Made by a program: the position numbers and the translations under genes | In this document: piece after piece, positions 1 through 9,935 of the stretch | How the letters are laid out: every line of letters starts with the position of its first letter | Numbering within the stretch: the stretch's first letter is position 1 | Assembly (NCBI GenBank): GCA_026396015.1 | Contig: JAPLXP010000014.1 | Coordinates: 16,111 to 80,110 of the forward strand | Length of the DNA stretch: 64,000 nt | From: Candidatus Nomurabacteria bacterium | GTDB lineage: Bacteria > Patescibacteria > Paceibacteria > UBA9973 | Direction of reading: 5' to 3' | The notes under the pieces: model-generated | Told to the model about the DNA's origin: nothing | The model's database searches: none | Seen by the model: the letters and a program-made list of their open reading frames with translations, nothing else

Positions 1-484
1 CCATGTCGAGAAGATTTCCACCTTCTAGTACATCGATACCAGCGACAGCAAACTTTTCATATAGCTCATCTAGGAACAGGATATTGTTTTCAATATCTGG
101 GAACATTTTTATGATCTCGTCATAAGTAATGAATCCACGCTTCTTTCCCTTTTCGATCATCTCATTAGACTTTGCATCTAATTCAAGAGCTTTCTTTATC
201 GCTACTGTCTGTTTGGCATTTTTTTCTTTTGGGACTTTTGGTGCCTTTGGAGCCTTTTCTTTTTTAAGAGGCTTCTTTACCACCTTTTTCTTCTCCACTT
301 TTTTTACAGGCTTCTTTGCGACAATCTTTTTCTTTGGGGCAACTTTTTTAACAGCAACCTTTTTTACTGGCTTCTTTACTACCTTTTTCTTCTCCACTTT
401 TTTTACAGGCTTCTTTGCGACAATCTTTTTTGGAGATGTTTTTTTCATAATTTTATTTACTTTTTTATTTTTCTTTTTGTTCAT
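1..484 (-). CDS. rpoD: RNA polymerase primary sigma factor, N-terminal part (runs off the window)
   Basis: Reading the minus strand from the ATG at 482-484 gives about 161 residues before the window ends. The first 90 or so are a lysine-rich tail built from KKPVKKVEKKKVVKK-type repeats. The rest (GFITYDEIIKMFPDIENN and on to FAVAGIDVLEGG) reads as sigma-70 region 1.1, which in primary sigma factors blocks free sigma from binding DNA. The catalytic core (regions 2-4) lies outside the window, so identity rests on region 1.1 and on the position just downstream of dnaG, a classic dnaG-rpoD arrangement. The gap to dnaG is 18 bp on the same strand. The tail carries a 62-bp direct repeat (270-331 and 369-430) with one mismatch, 33 codons apart. 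Confidence 0.8.
   Translation of the reverse strand, partial: MNKKKNKKVNKIMKKTSPKKIVAKKPVKKVEKKKVVKKPVKKVAVKKVAPKKKIVAKKPVKKVEKKKVVKKPLKKEKAPKAPKVPKEKNAKQTVAIKKALELDAKSNEMIEKGKKRGFITYDEIIKMFPDIENNILFLDELYEKFAVAGIDVLEGGNLLDM
270..430 (-). repeat. 62-bp direct repeat inside the rpoD lysine-rich tail
   Basis: Positions 270-331 and 369-430 are identical except for one base. They are 99 bp (33 codons) apart, so a change in copy number would keep the frame. Confidence 0.9.
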
Positions 485-502
485 ACATTAAGATAAAAAT
501 TA

Positions 503-2251
503 TTATAAGCGACTATTTTTAATATGTTGAATCTTTTGGGTTAATATTTGATATTCTTCTATTAAATCTTTCGGTAGTGAATTATCCGATCTATTCATAT
601 TGTCTGATACTACGATCAAACGTTCTTTTAATAGCTCCTCCTCAGTATTTAACAATAATTCTACTATATCCCGAGAAAGTGTATCTATCTTGCCACCATA
701 CCACATCTCAGCTTCAAATGAAAGAGATTCTATATATGGCGTATGGATATTTTCCAATTCCCCCCAATAGCTTTCTCCAAAAACTTCGTCTATTTTTTCT
801 CTAAATACTTCTATCTGTTTTGATATTTCAATATTATTCTTTTGCCAATTCAGTATTCCAAACAGTCTTTTTAGTAATACATCTTTTCTAGAATCAACCA
901 CGCTCTTTATCACTTTTACTTTATCTTCTTTTACTTCAGAGAAAGTTTTATTTACTTTAAGAAAGTCTTGAAAGTCAGAAAAGATTGCTTGCTGCCCGAG
1001 TCCAGTATTACTTGCTATCTCCTGCATATAGGCATCAAGTTCGATAGAACTTTTGACCATAGCGAGATATGGAAATACAACTTCACGAATTTTTCTGCCC
1101 CGGATTCTCAAATCACCAGTCTCATCACAAATACGTCGAACATAAAAAGTAATAATATTTACAGAATTTTTAATTATATTTTTCCAAACTTCACTATCCT
1201 TTTTTATTATATCTGCAGGGTCCTCACCTTCTGGGAGTATTGCTACTTTTACTTGCATATCGAATCCCAATGCTATCATCGCCCCACGTCCACATGCACG
1301 AATACCAGCACCATCTCCATCAAAAGCAAAAATTATATTCTGAGAGAGTCTGCGTAGTAGGCCAAGGTTATTTATCCGAGCATCATTTGTCTCAGTCGCA
1401 TCTGCTAGTGCTGTACCTGAAGTAGCTACTGTATTGGTAAAGCCTGCTTGATGAGACAGGACCAGGTCTAGCTGCCCTTCTACGATGATACTGTATCCAC
1501 GAGTACGTATTGCAGTCTTGGCACGGTCGATACCAAATAATACATTGGATTTGTTGAACAGTGTGGTATCTGGGCTATTGAGATACTTTGCTTCTTCATC
1601 ATCTGGACGTCCAAATATTCTCCCTGAAAAAGCAATCACTCTACCACTACTATCAGATATCGGAAACATAATGCGCCCACGAAAACGATCATAAAAACTA
1701 TTTTCTTTATTTTTTATCAAACCAATATTTTCAATTTCAGTCTTTGTAAACCCTTTTTTCAAAAGATAATCCGATACAGAGCGCCATTCATGAGGAGCAA
1801 ATCCAATTCTAAAATTCTTGATTGATTCATCAGATACTCCACGATTCAACAGATACATCCGAGCCTCAGAATTCTTCAAGAATTCCGCTTGGAAATATTT
1901 TGTCGCTTCTTCCATACAGTCATACAGGCGTTCCTTTTCATCTCTGTCTTCCTTGGAATTTCTAAAATCTTCGAGTGGCACACCAGCGCGGAGAGCTAGC
2001 ATCTTCAATGCACCCTTAAAATCAGTACCTTCAAAGTGCTCCACAAAAGAAAAAATGTCACCGCGGGCGCCGCAACCAAAACAATAGTAACTATTACGTT
2101 CAGGAGAAATATAGAAAGATGGAGTCTTTTCATTATGAAAAGGACATCTAGCTTTAAAATTTTTACCTGAACCCTCCACCGTGATGTACGACGATAGTAC
2201 ATCCACGATGTTTAAGCGTTCTTTTATGGTTGGGACTACAGAAAGTGACAT
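503..2251 (-). CDS. dnaG: DNA primase DnaG
   Basis: Makes the RNA primers for DNA replication. The 582 residues are the usual family length. An N-terminal CHC2 zinc-binding domain has C36, H39, C57 and C60 (CPFHNEKTPSF ... YYCFGCGARGD). The catalytic core follows, with the TOPRIM domain showing IIVEGQLDLV near residue 255 (catalytic Glu) and AFDGDGAG near 310 (metal-binding Asp). The C-terminal part would be the helicase-binding region and is weakly conserved. It lies 23 bp downstream of rpoC and 18 bp upstream of rpoD on the same strand, so transcription with rpoBC is likely. The start is the ATG at 2251; no strong Shine-Dalgarno sequence is visible. Confidence 0.97.
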   Translation of the reverse strand: MSLSVVPTIKERLNIVDVLSSYITVEGSGKNFKARCPFHNEKTPSFYISPERNSYYCFGCGARGDIFSFVEHFEGTDFKGALKMLALRAGVPLEDFRNSKEDRDEKERLYDCMEEATKYFQAEFLKNSEARMYLLNRGVSDESIKNFRIGFAPHEWRSVSDYLLKKGFTKTEIENIGLIKNKENSFYDRFRGRIMFPISDSSGRVIAFSGRIFGRPDDEEAKYLNSPDTTLFNKSNVLFGIDRAKTAIRTRGYSIIVEGQLDLVLSHQAGFTNTVATSGTALADATETNDARINNLGLLRRLSQNIIFAFDGDGAGIRACGRGAMIALGFDMQVKVAILPEGEDPADIIKKDSEVWKNIIKNSVNIITFYVRRICDETGDLRIRGRKIREVVFPYLAMVKSSIELDAYMQEIASNTGLGQQAIFSDFQDFLKVNKTFSEVKEDKVKVIKSVVDSRKDVLLKRLFGILNWQKNNIEISKQIEVFREKIDEVFGESYWGELENIHTPYIESLSFEAEMWYGGKIDTLSRDIVELLLNTEEELLKERLIVVSDNMNRSDNSLPKDLIEEYQILTQKIQHIKNSRL

Positions 2252-2274
2252 ATTCCCTAATTATATATTATTTG

Positions 2275-5200
2275 TTAATTTGTTTCTTCTACGATAGATT
2301 CTTCGATCACCTCCATTTCCTTTTGGTCTTTTTGGTGATGAGCGAATCCAGTACCAGCTGGGATCAAGTTACCGATAATAACATTTTCCTTCAAGCCTCG
2401 GAGATTATCAACTCCTCCACGGATTGCATTGTTGATCAATACGCGGTTTGTGTTTTGGAATGAAGCAGCTGACAACCAACTCTTAGTTGTTAGAGATACT
2501 TCAGAGATACCTAGGACGATTGTCGTTGCTGTAGCAGGACGGCCATTTGCAGGTGCTACACGATCATTCTCTTCGATAAGCTCGATTGATTCTACTATCT
2601 CACCTGGTGAGAATGTAGTATCTCCAGCATCCTTTATCTTCTTTCTTGAGAACATTTGACGAATGATTATTTCGATATGCTTACGAGAGATTGATGCACT
2701 TTGTAGATCGTAAACTTTGTTGATTTCATTTACGATATACTCTTCTGCAGTTTCTTTTCCTCCGTATTTAACTATCTCATTGATATCAGCTGATCCATCA
2801 GTAAGTAGATCTCCCTTCTTTATCTTGTCTCCTGCTCTTACTACTGGCTGACGACGGAATGCAACAGTGTATTCCATTTCATTTGTCTTTGCATCACCCT
2901 TTGTGTCAGATAGGACTTTGATAACTTTTTCTTTTCCATTGTTTGTGATTTCAAGAACTTCACCATCTGTCTGAGAAATAATAGCTGGGTTCTTTGGTAG
3001 ACGACGCTCGAAGATTTCTTCAACACGAGGCAAACCAGTAGTGATGTCGACTGTCGCCACACCTCCAGCGTGGAAAGTACGAAGTGTAAGCTGAGTACCT
3101 GGCTCACCGATAGCTTGCGCTGCGATGATACCTACAGCCTGACCGATTTCAATCAAACAGTTGCGTCCAAGATCAAGACCGTAACACATACGACATAGTC
3201 CATGGACTGTCTCACATGATAGTGGTGTACGAACAAAAGCTTCCTTTACTCCTGCCTTATCAATCATCTTTGCATCTTCTTTTGTAACGAGAGTTCCCTT
3301 CTTCTTTATGACTTTTCCAAAACCATCCTTAACATCCATAAGTAGAACACGTCCTGATACATACTTTGCAAATACTCCTTCAACAGCATGAATCATTTTT
3401 CCATTCTTTGTTCCACAATCCTCTTCAGTGATTACGACATCTTGTGCGACGTCTACTAGACGACGTGTTAGATATCCAGCCTTTGCAGTGTTGAGCGCTG
3501 TATCGGCAGCACCCTTACGAGAACCGTGAGTAGTAATGAAGTATTCAAGTGGTGATAGACCTTCGATATATGAAGGAACGATTGGGAAGTCTAGAGTCTC
3601 TCCAGAAGTATTCACAATCAAACCGATCATTCCACACATCTGTACTAGAGATCCCATATTTCCGCGGGCTCCTGAAGTAATCAGGTCGTATGTAGAACCT
3701 GTAATGTCGAGAGTAGCAGGGATTATCTTTTCGATTTCCTTCTTTGCATTTTCCCAGATTTGAATAATCTTCTGATATTCTTCATCTTCTGAAAGCAAAC
3801 CTTCATTGTATTGATCACGAACTGCTAATTCTGATGCACGTGCAGTCTTTACGATAGCAGTCTTACCTTCTGGCACAGACACATTGTCTATACCCCAAGT
3901 AACACCAGAGTAAGTAGCATATTTGAATCCGAAAGTTTTTATTTTATCAAGAATTTTTGGAGTACGGTCGATACCATAGTGCATGATCATCTCATCTACG
4001 AGTGCTGACATACGCTTGATAGTAATTTCTTCATTCAAGTATGGGAAATCATCTGGAAGAATACTGTTGAAGAATAGACGCCCAACTGTAGTCTCGAATG
4101 GCTTGCCTTCGAATTTATTGTAACGAGCTTTTTCACTTCCTAGAACCTTGATCTTTGCACGGAATGTAATAGCACCTAGATCAAAAGCAGTGATAGCTTG
4201 GTTTGGACCCGTAAAAATCATTCCTTCACCCTTTTCACCATCTACAGACTTTGTCATCCAGTAACATCCAAGAACGATATCCATCTTTGGGTTTACGATT
4301 GGAGCTCCATCTTGAGGCTTTAGCAAGTTCTTTGCTGATGACATAAAGTCACGAGCTTCAGCTTGAGCTTCTTCTCCTAGTGGAACATATACAGCCATCT
4401 GGTCTCCGTCGAAGTCGGCGTTGAATCCAGCACAGACTAGAGGGTGAACCTGGATAGCATTACCTTCGATTAGGATCGGTTTGAAAGCTTGGATACCTAG
4501 ACGGTGAAGTGTAGGAGCACGGTTTAGAAGCACGTGTTTTCCACGGATCACCTCTTCAAGGATTGCCCAAACTTCTGGAATACCTTCTTCTATCAAACGG
4601 TTTGCACCACGGATATTGAAAGCTAATTCTGTCTCAAGAACTTTTGCGATTACGAATGGACGGAACAATTCCAGTGCCATGTGCTTTGGAAGTCCACATT
4701 CATCAAGATCTAAGTTTGGACCCACAACGATAACAGAACGTCCAGAGTAGTCCACACGCTTTCCGAGCAAGTTTTGACGGAATAGACCTTGTTTTGATTT
4801 TAGGTTGTCTGAAAGAGATTTCAATGCACGCTTTTGAGATGAAGACACAGCTTGCGAATCATTCTGCTTTGCGATTGAGTTGTCGATCAATGCATCTACT
4901 GCTTCTTGAAGAATACGCTTTTCGTTTCGGAGGATTACATCTGGAGCACCGATTTCCTTCAATTTCTTTAGACGGTTGTTTCTGTTTATAACACGACGAT
5001 ATAGATCGTTTAGATCTGAAGTCGCATGACGTCCACCATCAAGAGCCACCATAGGGCGGAGTGCTGGAGGAATAACAGGGATAACTGTCATGAACATCCA
5101 TTCAGGACGGATTCCTGAAAGGATCATTGAACGGATCAATGATAGACGCTTTTCCAATTTCTCTTTATCTAGAGTTGAAGCTTTTGGAAGCATAGCTTCT

Positions 5201-5901
5201 GTTTCAGTCTTTAATTTTTCAAGATCAAGATTTTTGAAAATTGTGTATATAGCTTCAGCACCGATACTTGCATCAAAACAAGAACCGTACTTTAGACTAA
5301 AGTGGTGGTAGGCTATTTCATTTAAAACTTTTCCTGGAATTATCTCGCCGATCTCTCTCTTTGTATTTGAAAGAAGTTCTTTTAATTTTTCTTTTGTTTC
5401 TTCGTCATTTGCACCCTTTATCTTTGATTTGAATTCACTATCAAGATTCTTAATAACTTCATCTTTTTCAGATTGGTGAACATTGATGATGATGTATCCA
5501 GCAAAGTAAATAACTTTTTCCAAATCAGAAACTGAAATGTTCAAAAGTGTAGACATACGACTTGGTACTCCACGTAGGAACCAAATGTGTGCCACAGGTG
5601 ATGCAAGGTCGATGTGACCCATACGATCACGACGAACTATAGAGCGAGTAACCTCAACTCCACATTTTTCACAGACGATATCCTTGTAGCGAATACGTCG
5701 GTATTTTCCACAGTAACATTCGTAGTCTTTTTCTGGTCCGAAGATTCTTTCGTCGAATAGTCCAGAGCGCTCTGAGCGGCCTGTACGGTAGTTTATTGTC
5801 TCGGGCTTTGTAACTTCTCCATATGACCATTCACGAATACGATCAGGGCTAGCGAGGGAGAGTGTGATTGAATCAAAATCTGTTGTATCTATTGTTTTCA
5901 T
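2275..5901 (-). CDS. rpoC: DNA-directed RNA polymerase subunit beta'
   Basis: Largest catalytic subunit of RNA polymerase. Its 1208 residues are close to the length in Bacillus and shorter than in E. coli. The N-terminal zinc site is C62, C64, C77, C80 (CYCGKYRR ... CEKC). The invariant Mg-binding loop NADFDGDQ is at about residues 494-501. A second cysteine cluster (CETVHGLCRMCYG) near residue 890 matches the other zinc site. The trigger-loop region (GEPGTQLTLRTFH) follows it. The gene sits 24 bp downstream of rpoB on the same strand, the usual rpoB-rpoC order. No introns, inteins or frame breaks are seen. Confidence 0.99.
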   Translation of the reverse strand: MKTIDTTDFDSITLSLASPDRIREWSYGEVTKPETINYRTGRSERSGLFDERIFGPEKDYECYCGKYRRIRYKDIVCEKCGVEVTRSIVRRDRMGHIDLASPVAHIWFLRGVPSRMSTLLNISVSDLEKVIYFAGYIIINVHQSEKDEVIKNLDSEFKSKIKGANDEETKEKLKELLSNTKREIGEIIPGKVLNEIAYHHFSLKYGSCFDASIGAEAIYTIFKNLDLEKLKTETEAMLPKASTLDKEKLEKRLSLIRSMILSGIRPEWMFMTVIPVIPPALRPMVALDGGRHATSDLNDLYRRVINRNNRLKKLKEIGAPDVILRNEKRILQEAVDALIDNSIAKQNDSQAVSSSQKRALKSLSDNLKSKQGLFRQNLLGKRVDYSGRSVIVVGPNLDLDECGLPKHMALELFRPFVIAKVLETELAFNIRGANRLIEEGIPEVWAILEEVIRGKHVLLNRAPTLHRLGIQAFKPILIEGNAIQVHPLVCAGFNADFDGDQMAVYVPLGEEAQAEARDFMSSAKNLLKPQDGAPIVNPKMDIVLGCYWMTKSVDGEKGEGMIFTGPNQAITAFDLGAITFRAKIKVLGSEKARYNKFEGKPFETTVGRLFFNSILPDDFPYLNEEITIKRMSALVDEMIMHYGIDRTPKILDKIKTFGFKYATYSGVTWGIDNVSVPEGKTAIVKTARASELAVRDQYNEGLLSEDEEYQKIIQIWENAKKEIEKIIPATLDITGSTYDLITSGARGNMGSLVQMCGMIGLIVNTSGETLDFPIVPSYIEGLSPLEYFITTHGSRKGAADTALNTAKAGYLTRRLVDVAQDVVITEEDCGTKNGKMIHAVEGVFAKYVSGRVLLMDVKDGFGKVIKKKGTLVTKEDAKMIDKAGVKEAFVRTPLSCETVHGLCRMCYGLDLGRNCLIEIGQAVGIIAAQAIGEPGTQLTLRTFHAGGVATVDITTGLPRVEEIFERRLPKNPAIISQTDGEVLEITNNGKEKVIKVLSDTKGDAKTNEMEYTVAFRRQPVVRAGDKIKKGDLLTDGSADINEIVKYGGKETAEEYIVNEINKVYDLQSASISRKHIEIIIRQMFSRKKIKDAGDTTFSPGEIVESIELIEENDRVAPANGRPATATTIVLGISEVSLTTKSWLSAASFQNTNRVLINNAIRGGVDNLRGLKENVIIGNLIPAGTGFAHHQKDQKEMEVIEESIVEETN

Positions 5902-5925
5902 AATTTTAATTTTAATTTTAATCTA

Positions 5926-8900
5926 TTAAAAATTCCCCTTACGTAGATCGACGTCCAGTGCTAGTCCACGGAGATATGCTAGTAATACATTGAATGATGC
6001 TGGTACATTTGGTTCACCGATTGGCTTGCCTTTGATAATCGCATCGAATGTCTGTGAACGTCCAACGATATCGTCAGATTTGATAGTGAGCATTTCGCGG
6101 AGTGTATAAGCAGCTCCATGACCTTCCAATGCCCACACCTCCATTTCTCCGAAACGTTGCCCTCCACCTTGAGCTTTACCTCCGAGTGGCTGTTGAGTAA
6201 TGAGTGAGTACGGACCGATTGAACGCATGTGCAGCTTGTCTTCCACCATGTGGTGCAGCTTGAGCATGTACATATAACCGATAGCGATATCCTGGTCAAA
6301 AGCATCACCTGTACGTCCATCGTAAAGTGTAACCTTACCTGATTCTGGCATTCCTGAAGCTACTAGTTCAGCTTTGATTTCTGGAACTGTCGCAGATGTA
6401 AATGGTGGAACGATAGCCTGGTATCCGAGTGTGTGTGCAGCATAACCCAAGTGCATTTCTAGGACCTGTCCTAGGTTCATACGAGATGGAACACCGAGCG
6501 GAGTTAGAACAACATCCACAGGAGTACCGTCTGCCATGAATGGCATTTCTTCCTCTGGCAAGATAACAGAGATGACACCCTTGTTACCGTGACGTCCAGC
6601 GAGCTTGTCACCCACTGAGATATTTCTGATTTGTGCGATTTCCACGATGATACGCTTGATGATACCTGATTCTAGATTGTGACCTTGATCACGTGAGAAT
6701 ATCTTGATACCAACAACACGTCCCTTCTTGCCGTGTTCAAGACGTAGAGAACTGTCTTTTACATCACGAGCTTTTTCAGTAAAGATAGAACGTAGTAGGC
6801 GCTCTTCTGGAGTAAGTTCTGTCTCACCCTTTGGAGTGATCTTACCTACGAGAATATCGTTTTCACGGATTTCAGCACCGACAGTAATGATACCGTCTTC
6901 ATCCAAGTCTTTCAATTTATTTTCACCAACGTTTGGAATATCACGAGTTGTGACCTCGGGTCCGAGTTTTGTATCACGCACGTTACATACGAATTCTGTA
7001 ACATAAATACTTGTGAATTTACTCTTCTTTACAAGACGCTCTGATAGGATGATCGCATCTTCGTAGTTTGCACCTCCCCATGACATGAATGCTGTGAGTA
7101 CGTTCTGACCAAGAGCAATCTGACCACGATCAGTAGTAGATGTATCTGCTAGAACCATACCTTTTTTCACAGTCTCACCCATAGACACACTTGGTCTCTG
7201 GTGGAATGTAGAGAAGTTGTTTGTACGAGAAAATGTAACGAGTGGATATGTATGATCTTTGCCTTTGTCATCTGTAACTGTAACTTTCTTTCCATCAACA
7301 TATGACACCTTACCATTTACCTCTGATACGACTAGACGTCCAGATGAACGAGCAGCAAGTTCTTCCATACCAGTAGCAACCAACGGTGCTTCTGGAGTTA
7401 TGCAGGCCATAGCCTGCTTTTGCATGTTACTTCCCATGAGTGTACGGTGACCGTTATCGTGTTCTAGGAATGGAATCATAGAAGTAGCAATAGAGAATGG
7501 CTGGTTTGTAGCCACGTCGATAAAGTCTATTTCATCGCGCTTCACTATTCCAGGATTTGTCTTGATACGAGCTTCAACATATTCTTCAGAGATTTTTCCA
7601 GCTTCATCGTACTTTACACCAGCATGAGCGATGTTGTACTTTTCTTCTTCAAGAGCATTCAAATACACCACTTCGGAAGTGATCTTACCTTTGTTTACTT
7701 TGATGTATGGAGTCTCGATAATACCGAATTCATTGATCTTTGCATAGGTAGACAAGTGCAAGATAAGACCGATGTTTGGACCTTCTGGAGTGTGGATAGG
7801 ACATACACGACCGTAGTGGGATGTATGCACGTCACGAACTTCTAGACCTGCACGCTCGCGAGTAAGACCTCCGGGTCCGAGTGCTGACAGAGTTCTGAGG
7901 TGCTCTACTTCGGCCATCACGTTTTCTTGGTTCATGAATTGTGAAAGCTGGTTAGCTGTGAAGAATTCCTTGATACGAGCCTGAAGTGGACGCTGGTTTA
8001 TGATCTGGATTGGCATTGTAGTACCGACGTCTATAGTAGACATACGGTCTTGAACATTACGCTTGATCTGAGCCATACCCATGCGAACTTTTTGCTGGAA
8101 CATTTCTCCGACATAGCGGACACGACGCTGACCTAGGTGGTCGATATCGTCTGCCTTTGCATGAGGATCAGAATTTAGAGCTGTAATATGAGAGATGATA
8201 GTAACTACGTCTTCTGCAGAAATAACACGACGCTCCATTTCTTTTGCATCCATGTTCTTTTCAAAACGCTTGTTGAAACGGAAACGTCCAACAGGAGAAA
8301 GATCATAACGCTCGTTTGAAAGGAGTGTAGTTATAAAATCACGAGCATTGTCTGGAGTAGCTAGGTCACCATCACGAAGACGCTTGTATATCTCGATATA
8401 TGAGTCAGATAGTGTCTTTGCTGGATCCTTTTCGATACATGCATTGATTACCTTCAATAGGGCCTCATCTTTACTGAAAGCTTTGGTCATAGCTTCATCG
8501 GTATGCATTCCTAGGACACGCAAAAGAGACGCAATTGAAAACTTGCGCTTTTTATCGATGCGTACATATATAGCACCATCTGGATCTGATTCTATTTCAA
8601 TCCAAACTCCACGTGCTGGGATTATCTTTGCACCAAAATATCTCTTACTCTTCATTTCCTGATCAGTAAAGAAAACTCCGAATGAACGAGTAAGCTGAGG
8701 AACGATAACACGCTCTACTCCATTGATAATGAAAGTACCGTGCTTTGTCATCAACGGCACATCTGCCATGAAGATTTCCTGCTCTTTTGTTGTACCTAGG
8801 CTTTTGTTTAGAAGACTAACGCGAGTTTTTAGTGGACCCTCGTAAGTCAATTTGTTTATTTTTGTATATTCTTCATCAAACTTTGACTCACCAAGAGTGA

Positions 8901-9096
8901 ATGAAGTGAAATTCAATTGGAACTTTTTGTCAGAGTAATCGTTGATTGGAGAAAATTCCTTAAAAACTTCTTTCAACCCACTCTCTACTAACCAATTGAA
9001 TGAGACGATTTGATTCTCAATCAAATTAGGAAACTCGACCAACGGTTTTTTGTACCGTGAAAAATACTTTTTCTCTCGTGCTGCTGTTTTTTTCAT
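5926..9096 (-). CDS. rpoB: DNA-directed RNA polymerase subunit beta
   Basis: Second catalytic subunit of RNA polymerase. At 1056 residues it is shorter than most (about 1190-1340), so lineage-specific insertions are absent. Recognisable blocks include the rifampicin region (QLSQFMNQENVMAEVEHLRT), the HTPEGPNIGLI block, GKITPKGETELTPEERLL, the conserved RHGNKGVIS block and the C-terminal GGQRFGEMEVWALE clamp region. The start is the ATG at 9096. It heads an operon with rpoC, dnaG and rpoD. In most bacteria rplJ-rplL lie directly upstream; here they are at 60.5-61.4 kb, so the usual rplKAJL-rpoBC string is split. Confidence 0.99.
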   Translation of the reverse strand: MKKTAAREKKYFSRYKKPLVEFPNLIENQIVSFNWLVESGLKEVFKEFSPINDYSDKKFQLNFTSFTLGESKFDEEYTKINKLTYEGPLKTRVSLLNKSLGTTKEQEIFMADVPLMTKHGTFIINGVERVIVPQLTRSFGVFFTDQEMKSKRYFGAKIIPARGVWIEIESDPDGAIYVRIDKKRKFSIASLLRVLGMHTDEAMTKAFSKDEALLKVINACIEKDPAKTLSDSYIEIYKRLRDGDLATPDNARDFITTLLSNERYDLSPVGRFRFNKRFEKNMDAKEMERRVISAEDVVTIISHITALNSDPHAKADDIDHLGQRRVRYVGEMFQQKVRMGMAQIKRNVQDRMSTIDVGTTMPIQIINQRPLQARIKEFFTANQLSQFMNQENVMAEVEHLRTLSALGPGGLTRERAGLEVRDVHTSHYGRVCPIHTPEGPNIGLILHLSTYAKINEFGIIETPYIKVNKGKITSEVVYLNALEEEKYNIAHAGVKYDEAGKISEEYVEARIKTNPGIVKRDEIDFIDVATNQPFSIATSMIPFLEHDNGHRTLMGSNMQKQAMACITPEAPLVATGMEELAARSSGRLVVSEVNGKVSYVDGKKVTVTDDKGKDHTYPLVTFSRTNNFSTFHQRPSVSMGETVKKGMVLADTSTTDRGQIALGQNVLTAFMSWGGANYEDAIILSERLVKKSKFTSIYVTEFVCNVRDTKLGPEVTTRDIPNVGENKLKDLDEDGIITVGAEIRENDILVGKITPKGETELTPEERLLRSIFTEKARDVKDSSLRLEHGKKGRVVGIKIFSRDQGHNLESGIIKRIIVEIAQIRNISVGDKLAGRHGNKGVISVILPEEEMPFMADGTPVDVVLTPLGVPSRMNLGQVLEMHLGYAAHTLGYQAIVPPFTSATVPEIKAELVASGMPESGKVTLYDGRTGDAFDQDIAIGYMYMLKLHHMVEDKLHMRSIGPYSLITQQPLGGKAQGGGQRFGEMEVWALEGHGAAYTLREMLTIKSDDIVGRSQTFDAIIKGKPIGEPNVPASFNVLLAYLRGLALDVDLRKGNF

Positions 9097-9328
9097 ATTT
9101 ACAAAAATAAAATTAATAAATAGTTATTTTATCAATTTTATAAACGAAAAAACACCAAGGTGACCAAACCTTAATGTGTAATACTATTACATTATGCCTT
9201 TTGTACTGTTTTGCAAAATAGCTTTAGTAATTGGGTTAATAAATCGATTAAATCTGTCATAACTCAATCTATTCAATCTGTGCATATCTTATACCAAAAT
9301 CGCTAAAATGTCAATATTTTGCAACGAA
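9097..9328. other. Divergent intergenic region between rpoB and the 9411 gene
   Basis: No gene is seen. On the minus strand a TTTGCA box followed 17 nt later by TAATGT (around 9185-9215) could be the rpoB promoter. The transcript would have a leader of roughly 100 nt containing a CACC-TT-GGTG inverted repeat followed by six T. Both are weak calls. Confidence 0.3.
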
Positions 9329-9357
9329 TTGCCTTTTAAGGCAAAAAGGTGTATCAT
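9329..9357 (+). promoter_or_regulatory. Sigma-70-type promoter for the 9411 gene
   Basis: TTGCCT (9329-9334), a 17-nt spacer and TATCAT (9352-9357). It lies about 55 bp before the ATG at 9411. Confidence 0.55.
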
Positions 9358-9410
9358 TTTCTTAATTTGGCTTGAACATTGATAATTTTTAAATCTAAAA
9401 ATACATACAT

Positions 9411-9893
9411 ATGACAAAGTTTAACATACTAATCATCATTGTAGTTCCCTGCTGCACAAGTGATTGCGGAGAACATTACAAGATCTCAGGTGAGTTATCT
9501 TCAAAAGGAGACAAAACTAAACAAATTAGTTCTACTGTAGAAAATAACAAACTAAAGACAAACGAAGTATTCACTCCTACAGATAATGTTTACGCTAAAT
9601 TTTTAGCGGAAAATATTTACTCGAATTTTACAGAAATAGAAGAATTATCGGATAAAAATTTTAATCCATACGATGCATCTTATTTAATTTCTGTAAAACT
9701 TAATAAAATTATAGAACCCCATTCAAAGAAAAACGCTACAATAATAGTAAGTAAAAAAACAGCAGAACAAATACTATTATTAAAAGAATTCATCTCGTTT
9801 AATCCCCCATCAAGTGTTCAACCTTATGAAATATATGTATTTAATAGGTTTGAAAATTCAATCAAAATGGTAGCACAACAGTCGCTATCTTAA
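9411..9893 (+). CDS. Small protein of unknown function, possibly exported
   Basis: A 160-residue protein I do not recognise. The first 12 residues are hydrophobic (FNILIIIVVP) and are followed by a cysteine pair and a third cysteine (CCTSDCG). This could be a short lipoprotein-like signal, but the segment is too short and lacks a proper lipobox, so export is only a guess. The rest is polar, with a probable mixed alpha/beta body. It is a lone plus-strand gene between the rpoB operon and trmD. It has its own promoter at 9329-9357 and a strong terminator at 9902-9932, which supports it being a real expressed gene. Confidence 0.65.
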   Translation: MTKFNILIIIVVPCCTSDCGEHYKISGELSSKGDKTKQISSTVENNKLKTNEVFTPTDNVYAKFLAENIYSNFTEIEELSDKNFNPYDASYLISVKLNKIIEPHSKKNATIIVSKKTAEQILLLKEFISFNPPSSVQPYEIYVFNRFENSIKMVAQQSLS

Positions 9894-9901
9894 AAAAACA
9901 C

Positions 9902-9932
9902 GAAACTTGAATAATATTATTATTCAAGTTTC
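9902..9932. terminator. Bidirectional intrinsic terminator
   Basis: A perfect 14-bp inverted repeat (GAAACTTGAATAAT and its complement) with a 3-nt loop. It has A-rich sequence on the left and TTTTTATTTTTT on the right. It serves the 9411 gene (plus) and trmD (minus), which converge here. Confidence 0.85.
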
Positions 9933-9935
9933 TTT

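Noticed and set aside
129..491. Plus-strand frame rich in Phe/Thr (120 codons)
   Set aside because: It is the complement of the lysine-rich rpoD tail.
9150..9180. Attenuator in the rpoB leader (CACC-TT-GGTG then six T)
   Set aside because: The loop of 2 nt is too small for a stable hairpin, and alternatives are weak.
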